From Hyphomicrobiales bacterium (lineage in GTDB: Bacteria > Pseudomonadota > Alphaproteobacteria > Rhizobiales > Beijerinckiaceae): DNA of 64,000 bases. Under the pieces are notes generated by a model, which was not told the origin of the DNA, did no database searches, and saw only the letters and a program-made list of their open reading frames with translations. Made by a program: the position numbers and the translations under genes. The stretch's first letter is position 1; each line of letters opens with the position of its first letter. The stretch spans positions 732-64,731 of the forward strand of contig UBNE01000023.1 of assembly GCA_900466745.1 (NCBI GenBank), written 5' to 3'. Shown piece by piece: positions 19,544-28,939 of this stretch.

Positions 19544-20149
19544 ATGTCCCGCGCCGTCGCCGGCCCCGAGATCGAACGCCTCATCCAGCTCCTGGCCAAA
19601 TTGCCCGGGCTCGGGCCGCGCTCGGCCCGGCGCGCCGCGCTGCATCTGGTCAAGAAGCGCGAGCAGCTCCTCGGCCCGCTCGCGGAGGCGATGGCCGTGG
19701 CGCGCGAGCGCATCGTCGTCTGCTCGGTCTGTGGCAATGTCGATACCAGCGACCCTTGCGGGCTCTGCACCGATCCGCGCCGCGACGACGGGCTGATCGT
19801 CGTCGTCGCCGATATCTCCGATCTCTGGGCGCTGGAACGCTCGGGGGCGGTCTCCGGCCGCTATCACGTGCTCGGCGGCGTGCTCTCGGCGCTGGACGGC
19901 ATCCGGCCGGAGCATCTTTCGCTCGACGCCCTGGTGGCGCGCGCCTCCGACCCGCAGGTGAAGGAGGTCATCCTGGCGCTCAACGCCACGGTCGACGGCC
20001 AGACCACGGCGCATTTCATCACCGATCTCCTGGCGCATCTGCCGGTCAAGGTGACCAGGCTCGCCCATGGCGTGCCGGTCGGCGGCGAGCTCGACTATCT
20101 CGACGACGGCACGCTGGCCGCCGCCATCCGCCAGCGCACCGGCTTCTGA
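19544..20149 (+). CDS. recR: Recombination mediator protein RecR
   Basis: Part of the RecFOR pathway; loads RecA at single-strand gaps. The 201-residue protein has the N-terminal helix-hairpin-helix ([19 protein letters not shown]), a zinc finger with four cysteines in [16 protein letters not shown] at about residues 57-72, and the Toprim domain ([35 protein letters not shown]). The C-terminal segment [24 protein letters not shown] is typical. All key features are present. It is followed at once by a hairpin at 20150-20168. Confidence 0.97.
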   Translation: MSRAVAGPEIERLIQLLAKLPGLGPRSARRAALHLVKKREQLLGPLAEAMAVARERIVVCSVCGNVDTSDPCGLCTDPRRDDGLIVVVADISDLWALERSGAVSGRYHVLGGVLSALDGIRPEHLSLDALVARASDPQVKEVILALNATVDGQTTAHFITDLLAHLPVKVTRLAHGVPVGGELDYLDDGTLAAAIRQRTGF

Positions 20150-20168
20150 GGAAGCGGGCGACGCTTCC
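20150..20168 (+). terminator. Hairpin after recR
   Basis: Arms GGAAGCG and CGCTTCC (7 bases) around GGCGA begin within the base after the recR stop. There is no T-run, so it is a weak or Rho-assisted terminator at most. Confidence 0.45.
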
Positions 20169-20202
20169 CGTCATTGCTTCGCTGCGCTCCTCGCCATGAC
20201 GG
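20168..20202. repeat. GTCATTGC-type short palindromic repeat
   Basis: Arms CCGTCAT and ATGACGG enclose TGCTTCGCTGCGCTCCTCGC. The outer GTCAT/ATGAC ends match the other repeats while the core is different, like the GTCATTGC-GAG elements known from Bradyrhizobium-type genomes. It separates convergent recR and the outer-membrane protein gene. Confidence 0.6.
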
Positions 20203-20215
20203 CGCGCGTCGGCTT

Positions 20216-20920
20216 TCAGAACTTGTAGGCGATGCTGGCGCGGGCGCTGTGCGTGGTCAGTTCCTGCTCGCCGGCCAGGCCCGGGACGATGCCGGAGCCG
20301 GTGAAGCGGGCCTTGCCGAAATCGGTGTAGCGGTATTCGACGCCGAGGATCAGATGATCGGTGAAGGCGAAGTCGAGGCCCGCGCCGACATTCCAACCGG
20401 TCCGCGCGCTCGTCAGCCTTTCGCCGAGGCCGCTGCCGGGCACGAAGACACGGCGCTCGAACTCGGTGAAGGAGGCGCCGCCGGTCGCGTAGATCATCAG
20501 CCGGTCGAAGGCGAGGCCGATGCGCGCGCGCGCCGAACCCTGCCAGTCCTGATCGAGGCGGGCAGCGAGGCCGACGCCGTCGAGGCGGCGGCGGCCGTCG
20601 ATCGCCTCGATATCGCCCTCGAGCCCGAGCACGACGCCGCCGAACTGGTAGTTGAAGCCGGCATGGGCGCCGCCGAAAGCGGCATCGGCGTCGCCGCGCA
20701 GGTCCTGCGGCGCGAGCGGACCGCCGGGCGCGCCGAGGCTGAGGCGGCCGCTGCCCCAGCCATAGCCGCCCTGCACGCCGGCATAGATTCCGGTCCAGGA
20801 ATAGAGCGCCGGCAGCTCCGGCGCCGGCGGCAGCGCGACGCCGTGCGGATCGGCCGCCGCGGCCAGGCCCGGCAGCAGGATCGCGAGGCTCGTCAGGCCG
20901 GCTTTGAGCAGATTCGTCAT
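20216..20920 (-). CDS. Outer-membrane beta-barrel protein (Omp25/Omp31-like)
   Basis: Porin-like small barrel of the OmpA-beta-barrel family common in Hyphomicrobiales, 234 residues from ATG 20920 (MTNLLKAGLT). A signal peptide is likely cleaved after GLAAA before DPHG. The mature part has the family entry YSWTGIYAGVQGGYGWGSG and alternating strands, with the conserved YRYTDFG motif near residue 205. It ends in IAYKF, with the C-terminal aromatic residue used for barrel assembly. The long upstream frame to 21058 is not part of it. It is a single gene between a convergent recR and a divergent BrkB-family gene. Confidence 0.88.
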   Translation of the reverse strand: MTNLLKAGLTSLAILLPGLAAAADPHGVALPPAPELPALYSWTGIYAGVQGGYGWGSGRLSLGAPGGPLAPQDLRGDADAAFGGAHAGFNYQFGGVVLGLEGDIEAIDGRRRLDGVGLAARLDQDWQGSARARIGLAFDRLMIYATGGASFTEFERRVFVPGSGLGERLTSARTGWNVGAGLDFAFTDHLILGVEYRYTDFGKARFTGSGIVPGLAGEQELTTHSARASIAYKF

Positions 20921-21116
20921 CGGATGTCCGTCGGATCGCCGCGCCGGCCGTCGCGGCGGCGCGGCCCGATAACGAAGCATTAAGGTTAACAATCGGCTAA
21001 GCCGGGGATGCGGCGGGGCGGTTCGGGAACCATTGCGGTCCGGGCCTGTTGCCCGCAAGCTGGGCCCGGAGCGGGGTCACGCCGGCCGGCCCGCGGAATG
21101 GAGATCGAATCCCGAG

Positions 21117-22166
21117 ATGGCGTTCTTGAAGCGGATGACCGGCGCGGCAGGCCTAGGCGTTGCGCTCGGCTATCTCTCGGGGGTGGTGTCGGGCCGGCTC
21201 GGCCGGCGCGAGCGGGAGGCCGCGCGCGGCCGGATGGCGCGGACGCCGCTGCAGATGACCTGGCTCGGCTGGAAGGACGTGCTGCTGCGCTTCGCCGGCA
21301 ATGTCGTCGACAACCGCCTGACCTCGCTGGCCGGCGCCGTCGCCTTCTTCACCTTGCTCTCGCTGGTGCCGGCGCTTTCCCTGCTGGTCACGATCTACCG
21401 CTATTTCACCGACCCGGCGACGATCGCGGGCCAGCTCGACGCGGTGACCACGGTGTTCCCCGAGGCGGCGCGCGAGCTCATCCACGAGCAGGCGCTGCGC
21501 CTGTCGGGCAATTCCGGCGTCACGCTCTCGCTGACCTTCGTGATCAGCTTCCTCGTCGCCACCTGGTCGGCCAACGCCGCGGTGAAGGCGATCTTCGACG
21601 CGCTCAACATCATCTACCGCGAGCAGGAGAAGCGCAGCTTCCTCAGGCTCAACGCGATCTCGCTCTTCACCACGGTGAGCGGCATCGTCCTGCTCGCGCT
21701 GGTGCTGGTCATCATCGCGAGCCTGCCGGTGGTGACCGCGCTCTTCCCGTTCCATTCCGAGCTGGAGCGGTTGATCCGGCTGGTGCGCTGGCCGATCTTC
21801 CTCGTCGTCGCGACGCTGTCCATCGCCTGCCTCTACTGGATCGGCCCGAGCCGCGAGCGCATGCGCTTCGTCTGGGTGATGCCCGGCGCCGTCGCCGCCG
21901 CGCTGCTCTGGGCGGCGGCATCCTATGCCTTCTCCTGGTATGTCAGCACGCTCGGCAATTACACGGCCGCCTATGGCTCGCTCGCGACCGTCGTGGTCTT
22001 CATGACCTGGCTCTGGCTCTCGGCGACGATCGTGCTGGCGGGCGCCGAGCTCAACGCCGAGCTGGAGCACCAGACGGCGCACGACACCACCACCGGCCGG
22101 CCGAAGCCGCTCGGCGCGCGCGGCGCTGCGCTGGCGGATCGGGTCGGGCCGCCGCGGGCCGGCTGA
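21117..22166 (+). CDS. YihY/BrkB family membrane protein
   Basis: Inner-membrane protein of 349 residues from ATG 21117 (MAFLKRMTGA). The family core is present: DNRLTSLAGAVAFFTLLSLVPALSLLVTIYRYF, followed by helices around residues 135-160, 180-210, 220-240, 250-275 and 280-305, and the segment NYTAAYGSLATVVVFMTWLWLSATIVLAGAELNAELEHQ, which is diagnostic. The annotated name RNase BN for this family is a historic error; the true function is unknown, possibly transport. The next gene starts three bases after its stop, so both are probably in one transcript. Confidence 0.9.
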   Translation: MAFLKRMTGAAGLGVALGYLSGVVSGRLGRREREAARGRMARTPLQMTWLGWKDVLLRFAGNVVDNRLTSLAGAVAFFTLLSLVPALSLLVTIYRYFTDPATIAGQLDAVTTVFPEAARELIHEQALRLSGNSGVTLSLTFVISFLVATWSANAAVKAIFDALNIIYREQEKRSFLRLNAISLFTTVSGIVLLALVLVIIASLPVVTALFPFHSELERLIRLVRWPIFLVVATLSIACLYWIGPSRERMRFVWVMPGAVAAALLWAAASYAFSWYVSTLGNYTAAYGSLATVVVFMTWLWLSATIVLAGAELNAELEHQTAHDTTTGRPKPLGARGAALADRVGPPRAG

Positions 22167-22169
22167 ACG

Positions 22170-23405
22170 ATGCTCGATCCCGAGACCACACGCCATGACG
22201 ATTTGCGCAGCGGCGCCGGCCCGTGGCGCCCGGGCCTGCAGCGTCCGCGGGGCCGCGCGCTCGAACGCGACACGCGTTGCGACGTCGCCATCGTCGGTGC
22301 CGGCATCACCGGCGCTTTCCTCGCCGAGCATCTGACGGCGCTCGGCCTCGAGGTGGTGGTGATCGACCGCGAGCGCGAAGGCTTCGGCAGCACGGCGGCC
22401 TCGACGGCGATGCTGCAATGGGAGATCGACCTGTCCCTGCGCGAGCTCGCGGCGCTCTATGGCTTCGAGCGGGCGGCCGAGATCTACCGGCTGAGCTTCC
22501 GGGCCGTCGAGGGGCTGAGCGCCCTGGTCGGGGACCTGGCCGTGCCCTGCAGCTTCGTCAGGCGGGACACGGTCTATCTGGCGGCAGGCGAGGTCGGCCC
22601 TCGCGAACTGCTCGACGAAGCCGGTCTGCGCGCGAAGGCGGGGCTGCCAGGACAGTGGGTCGAGCATGCCGCGCTCATGGCCGCCTTCGGCTTCGATCGG
22701 GCCGCCGCGATCGTCTCGCCCGGCTCGGCCGAGGCCGACCCGCTCTGCCTCTGCCATGGTTTGCTCGCGGCGGCGGCCCGGCGCGGCGCCCGGCTGATCC
22801 GGGACGAGGCCGTCGCTTTCGACGATGCCGGGAGGTCGGCGGCCGTCTCGCTGTCCGGCGGTGCCACCGTCGAGGCCGCCCATATCGTGCTCGCGACCGG
22901 GTACGTCATGCCGGACTGCATCGACGACGATCTGCACAGCACCTCGTCGAGCTGGGCGATCGCGACGGTGCCGCAGCCGCCGCAGGCGCTCTGGCCGGGC
23001 GCAGCGCTGGTTTGGGAGGCTTCCCGGGATTATTGCTACTGCCGCACGACGCCGGAGGGGCGGATCGTCTTCGGCGGGGAGGACGAGAATTTCGCCGATC
23101 CCGATCGGCGCGAGAGGCTCGATCCGGCCAAGACCGAGGCGCTGCGCGCCCGGCTTCGCGCGCTGCGCCCCGGAGCCCGGCTCGAACTCGACCGTGCCTG
23201 GTCCGGCGCTTTCGGACAGACCGCGGACGGCTTGCCCCTGATCGGCCGCGTGCCCGGCCGGCCGCGCCTGCTCGCCGCCTATGGCTATGGCGGCAACGGC
23301 ATCACCTTCAGCTTCCTGGCCTCCCGGCTGCTCGGCGGATTGCTGCGTGGCGGCGAGGAGCGCTGGTTTCGCCATTTCGCCATCGACCGTCCGCGTCCGG
23401 CCTGA
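22170..23405 (+). CDS. FAD-dependent oxidoreductase (DAO/DadA-like)
   Basis: 411-residue flavoprotein of the D-amino-acid-oxidase fold. The dinucleotide-binding motif VAIVGAGITGAFLAEHL lies near residues 40-56 and is followed by VVVIDREREGFGSTAASTAMLQWE, typical of the DAO group. The C-terminal FAD contact is AFGQTADGLPLIGRVPGRPRLLAAYGYGGNGITFSFLASRLL. Two cysteine-rich spots (LCLCHG and YCYC) are unusual and may be incidental. The natural substrate, an amine or amino acid, cannot be assigned. It is translationally close to the BrkB-family gene and 126 bases upstream of a VOC protein gene. Confidence 0.85.
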   Translation: MLDPETTRHDDLRSGAGPWRPGLQRPRGRALERDTRCDVAIVGAGITGAFLAEHLTALGLEVVVIDREREGFGSTAASTAMLQWEIDLSLRELAALYGFERAAEIYRLSFRAVEGLSALVGDLAVPCSFVRRDTVYLAAGEVGPRELLDEAGLRAKAGLPGQWVEHAALMAAFGFDRAAAIVSPGSAEADPLCLCHGLLAAAARRGARLIRDEAVAFDDAGRSAAVSLSGGATVEAAHIVLATGYVMPDCIDDDLHSTSSSWAIATVPQPPQALWPGAALVWEASRDYCYCRTTPEGRIVFGGEDENFADPDRRERLDPAKTEALRARLRALRPGARLELDRAWSGAFGQTADGLPLIGRVPGRPRLLAAYGYGGNGITFSFLASRLLGGLLRGGEERWFRHFAIDRPRPA

Positions 23406-23429
23406 CGGTGCTGGCGAGAGGTCGTTGGA

Positions 23430-23445
23430 ATTGCAGCGCTGCAAT
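23430..23445. promoter_or_regulatory. Perfect 16-base palindrome, possible operator
   Basis: ATTGCAGCGCTGCAAT reads the same on both strands. It lies 87 bases upstream of the VOC protein start, where a repressor site would be expected. No regulator gene is adjacent. Confidence 0.45.
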
Positions 23446-23531
23446 CTCGCCCTTGCCGCGCGCGGAGGCGACAAGCCGCCGCCGAAACGCCATCTTCCTG
23501 TCCGGACGCCGCGGCGTCCTGAAAGGACATC

Positions 23532-24401
23532 ATGATGACCCTGGTTCGGGACGAGGCGAAGAGCGTGCGGCTGGAAGCCCATGACGCGCCCTATCACATC
23601 GGCGCGGTGACCTTGCGGGCGCGCGACCTGCCGAGGCTCACGGCCTATTATCGCGACGCCATCGGGCTGAAGCTCCTGCGGGAAGCGCCGGGCCTGGCGG
23701 AGCTGGGTGCCGGCGGGGCCGTGCTGGTGCGCCTCGTCGCCGGCGCGGCGGCTCCGCCATCGGCGGCGGGCCTGTTCCATCTCGCCCTGCTGCTGCCGTC
23801 GCGGCGCGATCTCGCCGATTGGCTGCGCCATGCGGCCGAAGCCGGCCTCCGGCTCGAGGGCGCTTCCGACCACCTCGTCAGCGAGGCGCTCTATCTCTCG
23901 GACCCCGAGGGCAACGGCATCGAGATCTATCGCGACCGCCCGCGCGCCGAATGGCCGCACCGCCCGGACGGCGGCATCGCCATGGCGACGGAACGTCTCG
24001 ATCTCGATCGGCTGCTCGCCGATTCCGCGCCCGGCGCCTATGCCGGCATGCCGGAGGGCACCGGCATGGGCCATATCCATCTGCGCGTCGGCGACACGGC
24101 CGCGGCCGAGGCCTTCTATCGCGACCTCCTCGGCTTCGACCTGATGGTGCGCTATCCGGGCGCGAGCTTCCTCGCCAGCGGCGGCTACCATCACCATATC
24201 GCCGGCAATGTCTGGGGCAGCCGCGGCGCCGGCCCGCGCGCCGCGGGCGAGGCCGGGCTCGACAGCTTCGAGGTCGTCGCGCGCGACGCCTCCGATTTCG
24301 CGGCGATGCGTGCACGCATCCTGGCGGCCGGCGGCGAAGAGATCGACGGCGCGCCGACCATCATCGATCCCTGGAGAAACCGGCTGGTTCTGGTCGGCTG
24401 A
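23532..24401 (+). CDS. Two-domain VOC (glyoxalase/CatE-like dioxygenase) protein
   Basis: 289 residues with two vicinal-oxygen-chelate halves: residues about 20-135 (HIGAVTLRARDLPRLTAYYRDAIGLKLL, ending GNGIEIYRDRP) and about 175-285 (GHIHLRVGDTAAAEAFYRDLLGFDLM, with YHHHIAGNVW). The layout and the segment IEIYRDRPRAEWP resemble CatE-type catechol 2,3-dioxygenases of the Bacillus YfiE group. Candidate metal ligands are the two early histidines and the glutamate after GNGI. The substrate is unproven; a fosfomycin- or glyoxalase-type role is less likely given two full halves. A perfect palindrome lies upstream. Confidence 0.82.
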   Translation: MMTLVRDEAKSVRLEAHDAPYHIGAVTLRARDLPRLTAYYRDAIGLKLLREAPGLAELGAGGAVLVRLVAGAAAPPSAAGLFHLALLLPSRRDLADWLRHAAEAGLRLEGASDHLVSEALYLSDPEGNGIEIYRDRPRAEWPHRPDGGIAMATERLDLDRLLADSAPGAYAGMPEGTGMGHIHLRVGDTAAAEAFYRDLLGFDLMVRYPGASFLASGGYHHHIAGNVWGSRGAGPRAAGEAGLDSFEVVARDASDFAAMRARILAAGGEEIDGAPTIIDPWRNRLVLVG

Positions 24402-24406
24402 GCCGC

Positions 24407-24855
24407 TCAGCGCGTCAACAGATGCGAGCGGCGCGTGCCGCCCTCGTCGGGCGCAAAGCCGTTCGCCTCCCAGAACGCGGCGGCGCGGGGGTCGGCGGCC
24501 CGCAGGGACAGCCTCGGCGCCAGCGCCAGCCCCTGCTGGATCAGGGCGGCGGCGAGACCCCGCCCGACGCCGGTGCGGCGATGCGGCGGCCGGACATAGA
24601 CATGCCGGATACGCAGCAGATCGGGTTCGGGGTCGTAAGGGTCGGGCGTCAGTGCGCCGATGCCGGCGAGCGCGCCCTGATGAAAGGCGGCGAAGGTGGT
24701 GAAGCGCTCGTCCGCGCCGTCATAGCGGCCCGCCAGCCATTCCTCGCGCAGCCCCTCGATGAAGCGGTAGCTTTCCGCGCCGGCCTCCCGGCGCAGGGCC
24801 TCGAAGTCGTCCGGCAGGCTCTCGGCCAGCCGGACGATCTGGATCGCGGCTTCGC

Positions 24856-24859
<4 letters not shown>
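24407..24859 (-). CDS. GNAT family N-acetyltransferase
   Basis: A 150-residue acetyl-CoA-dependent acetyltransferase. The acetyl-CoA loop is [27 protein letters not shown] near residues 84-110 (R-x-x-G-x-G/A type), and motif B follows with [16 protein letters not shown]. The acceptor is unknown. It overlaps the end of cysK by four bases, so it is co-translated with a cysteine synthase. It is not a serine acetyltransferase: that family is a hexapeptide-repeat protein and looks quite different. It might modify a sulfur-containing amino acid or a thiol, but that is inference from position only. Confidence 0.85.
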
Positions 24860-25842
<983 letters not shown>

Positions 25843-25912
25843 GGGGAACTCCTTGGAACGGGCCTGTTTCCGGTGAAGCTAGCGTAATTCACGCCAGTTG
25901 TCGAAGAAAGAG

Positions 25913-25929
25913 ATAAATTACATCTTTAT
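25913..25929 (-). promoter_or_regulatory. AT-rich inverted repeat upstream of cysK
   Basis: ATAAA and TTTAT arms around a 7-base spacer, overlapping the last bases of the Rrf2 gene and lying in the only AT-rich stretch of this region. It could be an Rrf2-type operator for cysK. A clean promoter is not seen. Confidence 0.3.
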
Positions 25930-26378
25930 ATTGTGAAATCTGGATTGGAACCCGCGCCGCCCGCCGCGGCCCGGGCGATGGCGCGCCGGCAGAGCTCCTC
26001 CACGGTGATCCCGTCGAGCGAGGCCAGGAAGGCGGTCGAGGCGGTTTCGACCTCGGGCGCGATCACATGGTCGATCAGCGGCGAATGCGGCATCGGCCCG
26101 AGCGCGTCCTCGCCGCCGTCCTGCATCGCGGCGCGGACGATGTCGGCGGCGGTGATGCGGCGGCGCTCGCGCGCCAGCTCGTAGCCGCCGCGCGGGCCGC
26201 GCACCCCCTTGAGGATGCCGGCGCGCACCAGCGCCTGCAGCAGCGTCTCGAGATGGCGCGGCGGCAGGGCGTGGCGCGCGGCGAGGAGCTTGGCCGCCAC
26301 CGGCTGCGGCCGGGCGTGCAGCGCGATGTCGACCACGGCCGCGATGGCGAGCAGGCTGCGCCTTGAGAGCAGCATCAT
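25926..26378 (-). CDS. Rrf2-family transcriptional regulator
   Basis: 150-residue winged-helix regulator. The helix-turn-helix region is [45 protein letters not shown] (about residues 27-71), with the RGPRGGYxLA wing that defines Rrf2 proteins. The three Fe-S cysteines found in IscR or NsrR are absent: I see one Cys only, near residue 129. It therefore resembles the non-Fe-S CymR type that senses cysteine status through CysK. It overlaps dut by four bases (ATGA) and precedes cysK, fitting a CymR-CysK pairing (inference). Confidence 0.87.
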   Translation of the reverse strand: MMLLSRRSLLAIAAVVDIALHARPQPVAAKLLAARHALPPRHLETLLQALVRAGILKGVRGPRGGYELARERRRITAADIVRAAMQDGGEDALGPMPHSPLIDHVIAPEVETASTAFLASLDGITVEELCRRAIARAAAGGAGSNPDFTI

Positions 26379-26839
26379 GGCTTGCCTCCGCCGCCGGCAA
26401 TGCCGGTCGAGCCGAAGCCGCCCGTTCCGCGCGCGGTTTCGTCGAGGGCGGCCGTCTCGACGAGCACCGCATGCGTCACCGGCGCGATCACGAGCTGGGC
26501 GATGCGGTCGCCATGGCGGATCGGGAAGGGCTCGCGGCCATGGTTGATCAGCGGCACCTTGACCTCGCCGCGATAGTCGCTGTCGACCGTACCCGGCGCG
26601 TTGAGCACGGTGACGCCGTGCTTCACCGCCAGTCCCGAGCGGGGCCGGACCTGCCCCTCGAAGCCTTCCGGCAACTGCATGGCAAGTCCGGTGGGGACGA
26701 GCACGCGCTCGCCCGGTCCAAGCGTGAGCGGCGTTTCGATCGCCGCGCGCAGGTCGAGCCCCGCCGCCCCGGCGGTCTCATAGGCGGGCAGCGGCAGATC
26801 GGCGCCATGGGGCAGGCGCTTGAGCGCGACGGTCACCAT
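26375..26839 (-). CDS. dut: dUTP diphosphatase
   Basis: Trimeric enzyme that removes dUTP and supplies dUMP for dTMP synthesis. It has 154 residues with the five family motifs in order: 1 AGLDLRAA, 2 [12 protein letters not shown], 3 [17 protein letters not shown], 4 [10 protein letters not shown], and 5 [10 protein letters not shown] at the C terminus. All catalytic residues are present, including D in DSDYRGE. It sits three bases after coaBC and overlaps the next regulator gene. The pair coaBC-dut is conserved across proteobacteria. Confidence 0.97.
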   Translation of the reverse strand: MVTVALKRLPHGADLPLPAYETAGAAGLDLRAAIETPLTLGPGERVLVPTGLAMQLPEGFEGQVRPRSGLAVKHGVTVLNAPGTVDSDYRGEVKVPLINHGREPFPIRHGDRIAQLVIAPVTHAVLVETAALDETARGTGGFGSTGIAGGGGKP

Positions 26840-26842
26840 CGC

Positions 26843-28120
26843 TCACTCCGCCTTGCCGGCGATCTGCCGCGCCAGATGCGCGACGAGGCGGCTCGCGACC
26901 TCCTCCTTCGGCAGGGTCGGCCAGGTCTCGACCCCATCCGGCGTGACGAGATGCACGGTATTGGCGTCGCCGCCCATCACGCCGGTGCCGCCGACATCGT
27001 TGGCGACGATCAGGTCGCAGCCCTTCCGGGCGAGCTTGGCCCTGGCGTAGTCGATCACGTTCTGCGTCTCGGCCGCGAAGCCGACGACGAAGCCCGGCCG
27101 CCCGCCGGTGCGCTGCGCCACCGTGGCGAGGATGTCGGGGTTCTCCACCAGGGAGAGCGGCCGCAACGCGCCGCCATCCTTCTTCATCTTCTCCGGCGCC
27201 GCATCGGCGACGCGCCAGTCGGCGACGGCCGCCGCGAAGATGGCGAGGTCGGCGGGCAGGGCGGCCTCCACCGCCGCCAGCATCTCGCGGGCCGATTCGA
27301 CATGGACCGTCTCGACGCCGGCCGGGTCGGGCAGGCTCACCGGCCCGCTGACCAGCGTCACCCGGGCGCCGGCCGCTGCGGCCGCCGCGGCGATGGCGTG
27401 GCCCTGCTTGCCCGAGGAGCGGTTGGCGATGTAGCGCACCGGGTCGATCGGCTCATGCGTCGGCCCCGAGGTGATCAGGACATGCCTGCCGGCCAGCGCC
27501 CCCCCGGCTGCGGCATGGTTGCCGCCCGGCAGCCGGCCGAGGAAGCCGATGGCGCGCTGCCCCCCGGGCTTGTCTCCGGCGAGCGCGAGTTCGATCGCGG
27601 CGAGGATTTCCGGGGGCTCGGCCATGCGGCCCGGCCCGTTCTCGCCGCGTTCGGCCATGGCGCCGCTGTTGGGGCCGACGACGAGGATGCCGTCCCTTTC
27701 GAGCTGCGCCATGTTCCGGCGCGTCGCGGGATGCTGCCACATGCGCGGATTCATCGCCGGCGCGATCAGCACGCGCTTGTCGGTGGCGAGCAGCGCCGTC
27801 GAGGCGAGGTCGTCGGCATGGCCGTTCGCCATCTTGGCGATGAGATCGGCGGTCGCCGGCGCCACCACGACGAGGTCGGTCGAGCGCGAGAGCTGGATAT
27901 GGCCAATATCGGCCTCGTCCGTCAGCGAGAACAGATCGGTGAAGCAGCGCTCCCCGGCCAGCGAGGAGACGGCGAGCGGCGTCACGAACTGCTCGCCGGC
28001 CCTGGTCAGGATGCAGCGCGCGGCGATGCCGCGATCCTTCAGCCGGCGGATGACTTCGAGCACCTTGTAGGCGGCGATGCCGCCGCCGATGATCAGGAGG
28101 ACGGAGCGGGAAGCGGACAA
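26843..28120 (-). CDS. coaBC: Bifunctional CoaBC (PPCS and PPCDC of coenzyme A synthesis)
   Basis: Joins cysteine to 4'-phosphopantothenate and then decarboxylates the product. It has 425 residues. The flavin decarboxylase half is residues 1-190 (LLIIGGGIAAYKVLEVIRRLKDRG, MNPRMWQHPATRRNMAQL and the FMN-site LVVVAPATADLIAKMANG). The synthetase half begins at LAGRHVLITSGPTHEPIDPVRYIANRSSGKQGHAIA, with the conserved lysine near ARKGCDLIVANDV. The start is TTG at 28120 behind AAGGAG; there is no nearby ATG. A GGG run replaces the more usual GGIAAYK leader only slightly. It heads coaBC-dut-Rrf2. Confidence 0.95.
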   Translation of the reverse strand: MSASRSVLLIIGGGIAAYKVLEVIRRLKDRGIAARCILTRAGEQFVTPLAVSSLAGERCFTDLFSLTDEADIGHIQLSRSTDLVVVAPATADLIAKMANGHADDLASTALLATDKRVLIAPAMNPRMWQHPATRRNMAQLERDGILVVGPNSGAMAERGENGPGRMAEPPEILAAIELALAGDKPGGQRAIGFLGRLPGGNHAAAGGALAGRHVLITSGPTHEPIDPVRYIANRSSGKQGHAIAAAAAAAGARVTLVSGPVSLPDPAGVETVHVESAREMLAAVEAALPADLAIFAAAVADWRVADAAPEKMKKDGGALRPLSLVENPDILATVAQRTGGRPGFVVGFAAETQNVIDYARAKLARKGCDLIVANDVGGTGVMGGDANTVHLVTPDGVETWPTLPKEEVASRLVAHLARQIAGKAE

Positions 28121-28153
28121 GGCGGCTCCTTGGGCGAGGCGTCGTGTTGCCGT

Positions 28154-28183
28154 TTCCTAGCATCCGCGGCGGCGGCCTGTCAT
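28154..28183 (-). promoter_or_regulatory. Possible coaBC promoter
   Basis: On the minus strand ATGACA (28178-28183) and TAGGAA (28154-28159) are 18 bases apart, 34 bases before the TTG start. Both match the consensus only partly. Confidence 0.3.
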
Positions 28184-28230
28184 GCGCCGTTGGCAGCCTC
28201 GCAGCCGTCGGGCCGAAGGTCGGGCCCGGT

Positions 28231-28247
28231 GGGTCGCCCGGGATGAC
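28231..28247. repeat. Half copy of the palindromic repeat
   Basis: Only the right-hand end of the family (GGTCGCCCGGGATGAC) is present, with no matching left arm. It looks like a decayed copy between coaBC and the Lrp gene. Confidence 0.45.
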
Positions 28248-28311
28248 ACGCGCCCCTTTTCTCATTCGAGAATCGCGTGGAATTCCGGGCCGCGTCCTGT
28301 CCCTCTTCCAT

Positions 28312-28779
28312 TCAGTTCCGCGGCAGCTCCGGCACCTTGTAGGCCGTCGTCGCCTTGATCCGCTCCATGGCGAAGCGGGAGGTCACGTTCTTGAGCGGGA
28401 TCGTCTCGATCAGCTTCTTGTAGAAGCCGTCATAGGCGGCCATGTCGGCGACCACGACGCGCAGCATGTAGTCGACGTCGCCGGCCATCCGGTAGAACTC
28501 CATCACCTCCGGCATGGCCGCCACCGTCTGCGCGAACTTGTCGAGCCAGGGGCCGGAATGGTCGGCCGTCTCGATCTGCACGAAGACGGTGAGGCCGAGC
28601 CCGATCTTCTCCGGCGAGACCAGCGCGACGCGCTTCAGGATCACGCCCGCCTGCTCGAGCTTCTGGATACGCTTCCAGCACGGGGTCTGCGACAGCCCGA
28701 CGCGATCGGCCAGATCCGCGATCGAGATGTTGGAGTCGGCCTGCAGCACCGTGAGAATCTTGCGGTCGATGGCGTCCAT
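28312..28779 (-). CDS. Lrp/AsnC-family transcriptional regulator
   Basis: 155 residues from ATG 28779 (MDAIDRKILTVLQADS), a classic Lrp start. The helix-turn-helix is SIADLADRVGLSQTPCWKRIQKLEQAGVI (about residues 18-46), and the RAM ligand domain follows with VFVQIETADHS and VMEFYRMAGDVDYMLRVVVADMAAYDGFYKKLI. The family binds amino acids. It is divergent from a sulfonate/taurine-like ABC importer, and two AT-rich inverted repeats occupy the shared control region, so local control of that importer is likely. The open frame reaches 28827, but the longer start would place the operator inside the gene. Confidence 0.92.
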   Translation of the reverse strand: MDAIDRKILTVLQADSNISIADLADRVGLSQTPCWKRIQKLEQAGVILKRVALVSPEKIGLGLTVFVQIETADHSGPWLDKFAQTVAAMPEVMEFYRMAGDVDYMLRVVVADMAAYDGFYKKLIETIPLKNVTSRFAMERIKATTAYKVPELPRN

Positions 28780-28825
28780 TCTCTGAAATCCGTCGGAGAG
28801 AGAAATTTGCTTCAAGAAATCGCGC

Positions 28826-28848
28826 AAAAAGAGAAAATATATCTTTTT
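28826..28848. promoter_or_regulatory. Lrp-type operator candidate 1
   Basis: Inverted repeat with perfect 7-base arms AAAAAGA and TCTTTTT around a 9-base AT-rich centre, in a strongly AT-rich patch between the divergent lrp-like and binding-protein genes. Confidence 0.55.
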
Positions 28849-28872
28849 AGCAGCGATCTATTGCATCCATGT

Positions 28873-28887
28873 AGAAAATCCTTTTCT
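28873..28887. promoter_or_regulatory. Lrp-type operator candidate 2
   Basis: Inverted repeat AGAAAA / TTTTCT with TCC between. Its centre is 43 bases from the centre of the first candidate, close to four helical turns, as expected for an Lrp-family protein binding one DNA face. Confidence 0.5.
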
Positions 28888-28939
28888 CCATCTGTCAATG
28901 GCTGCCTGTTCGGCGCCGTTTCGAGAGAGGATTTGAGCG

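Noticed and set aside
17092..19770. 892-codon open frame opposite dnaX
   Set aside because: Shadow of dnaX and ybaB; also runs through the SRP RNA.
19147..20149. Convergent terminator or attachment site at the ybaB-recR gap
   Set aside because: The sequence is fully explained as a short member of the palindromic repeat family; no integrase or tRNA is near.
21153..24197. 1014-codon open frame opposite the BrkB, FAD oxidoreductase and VOC genes
   Set aside because: Low-complexity Arg/Gly/Glu composition; three well-supported genes lie on the other strand.
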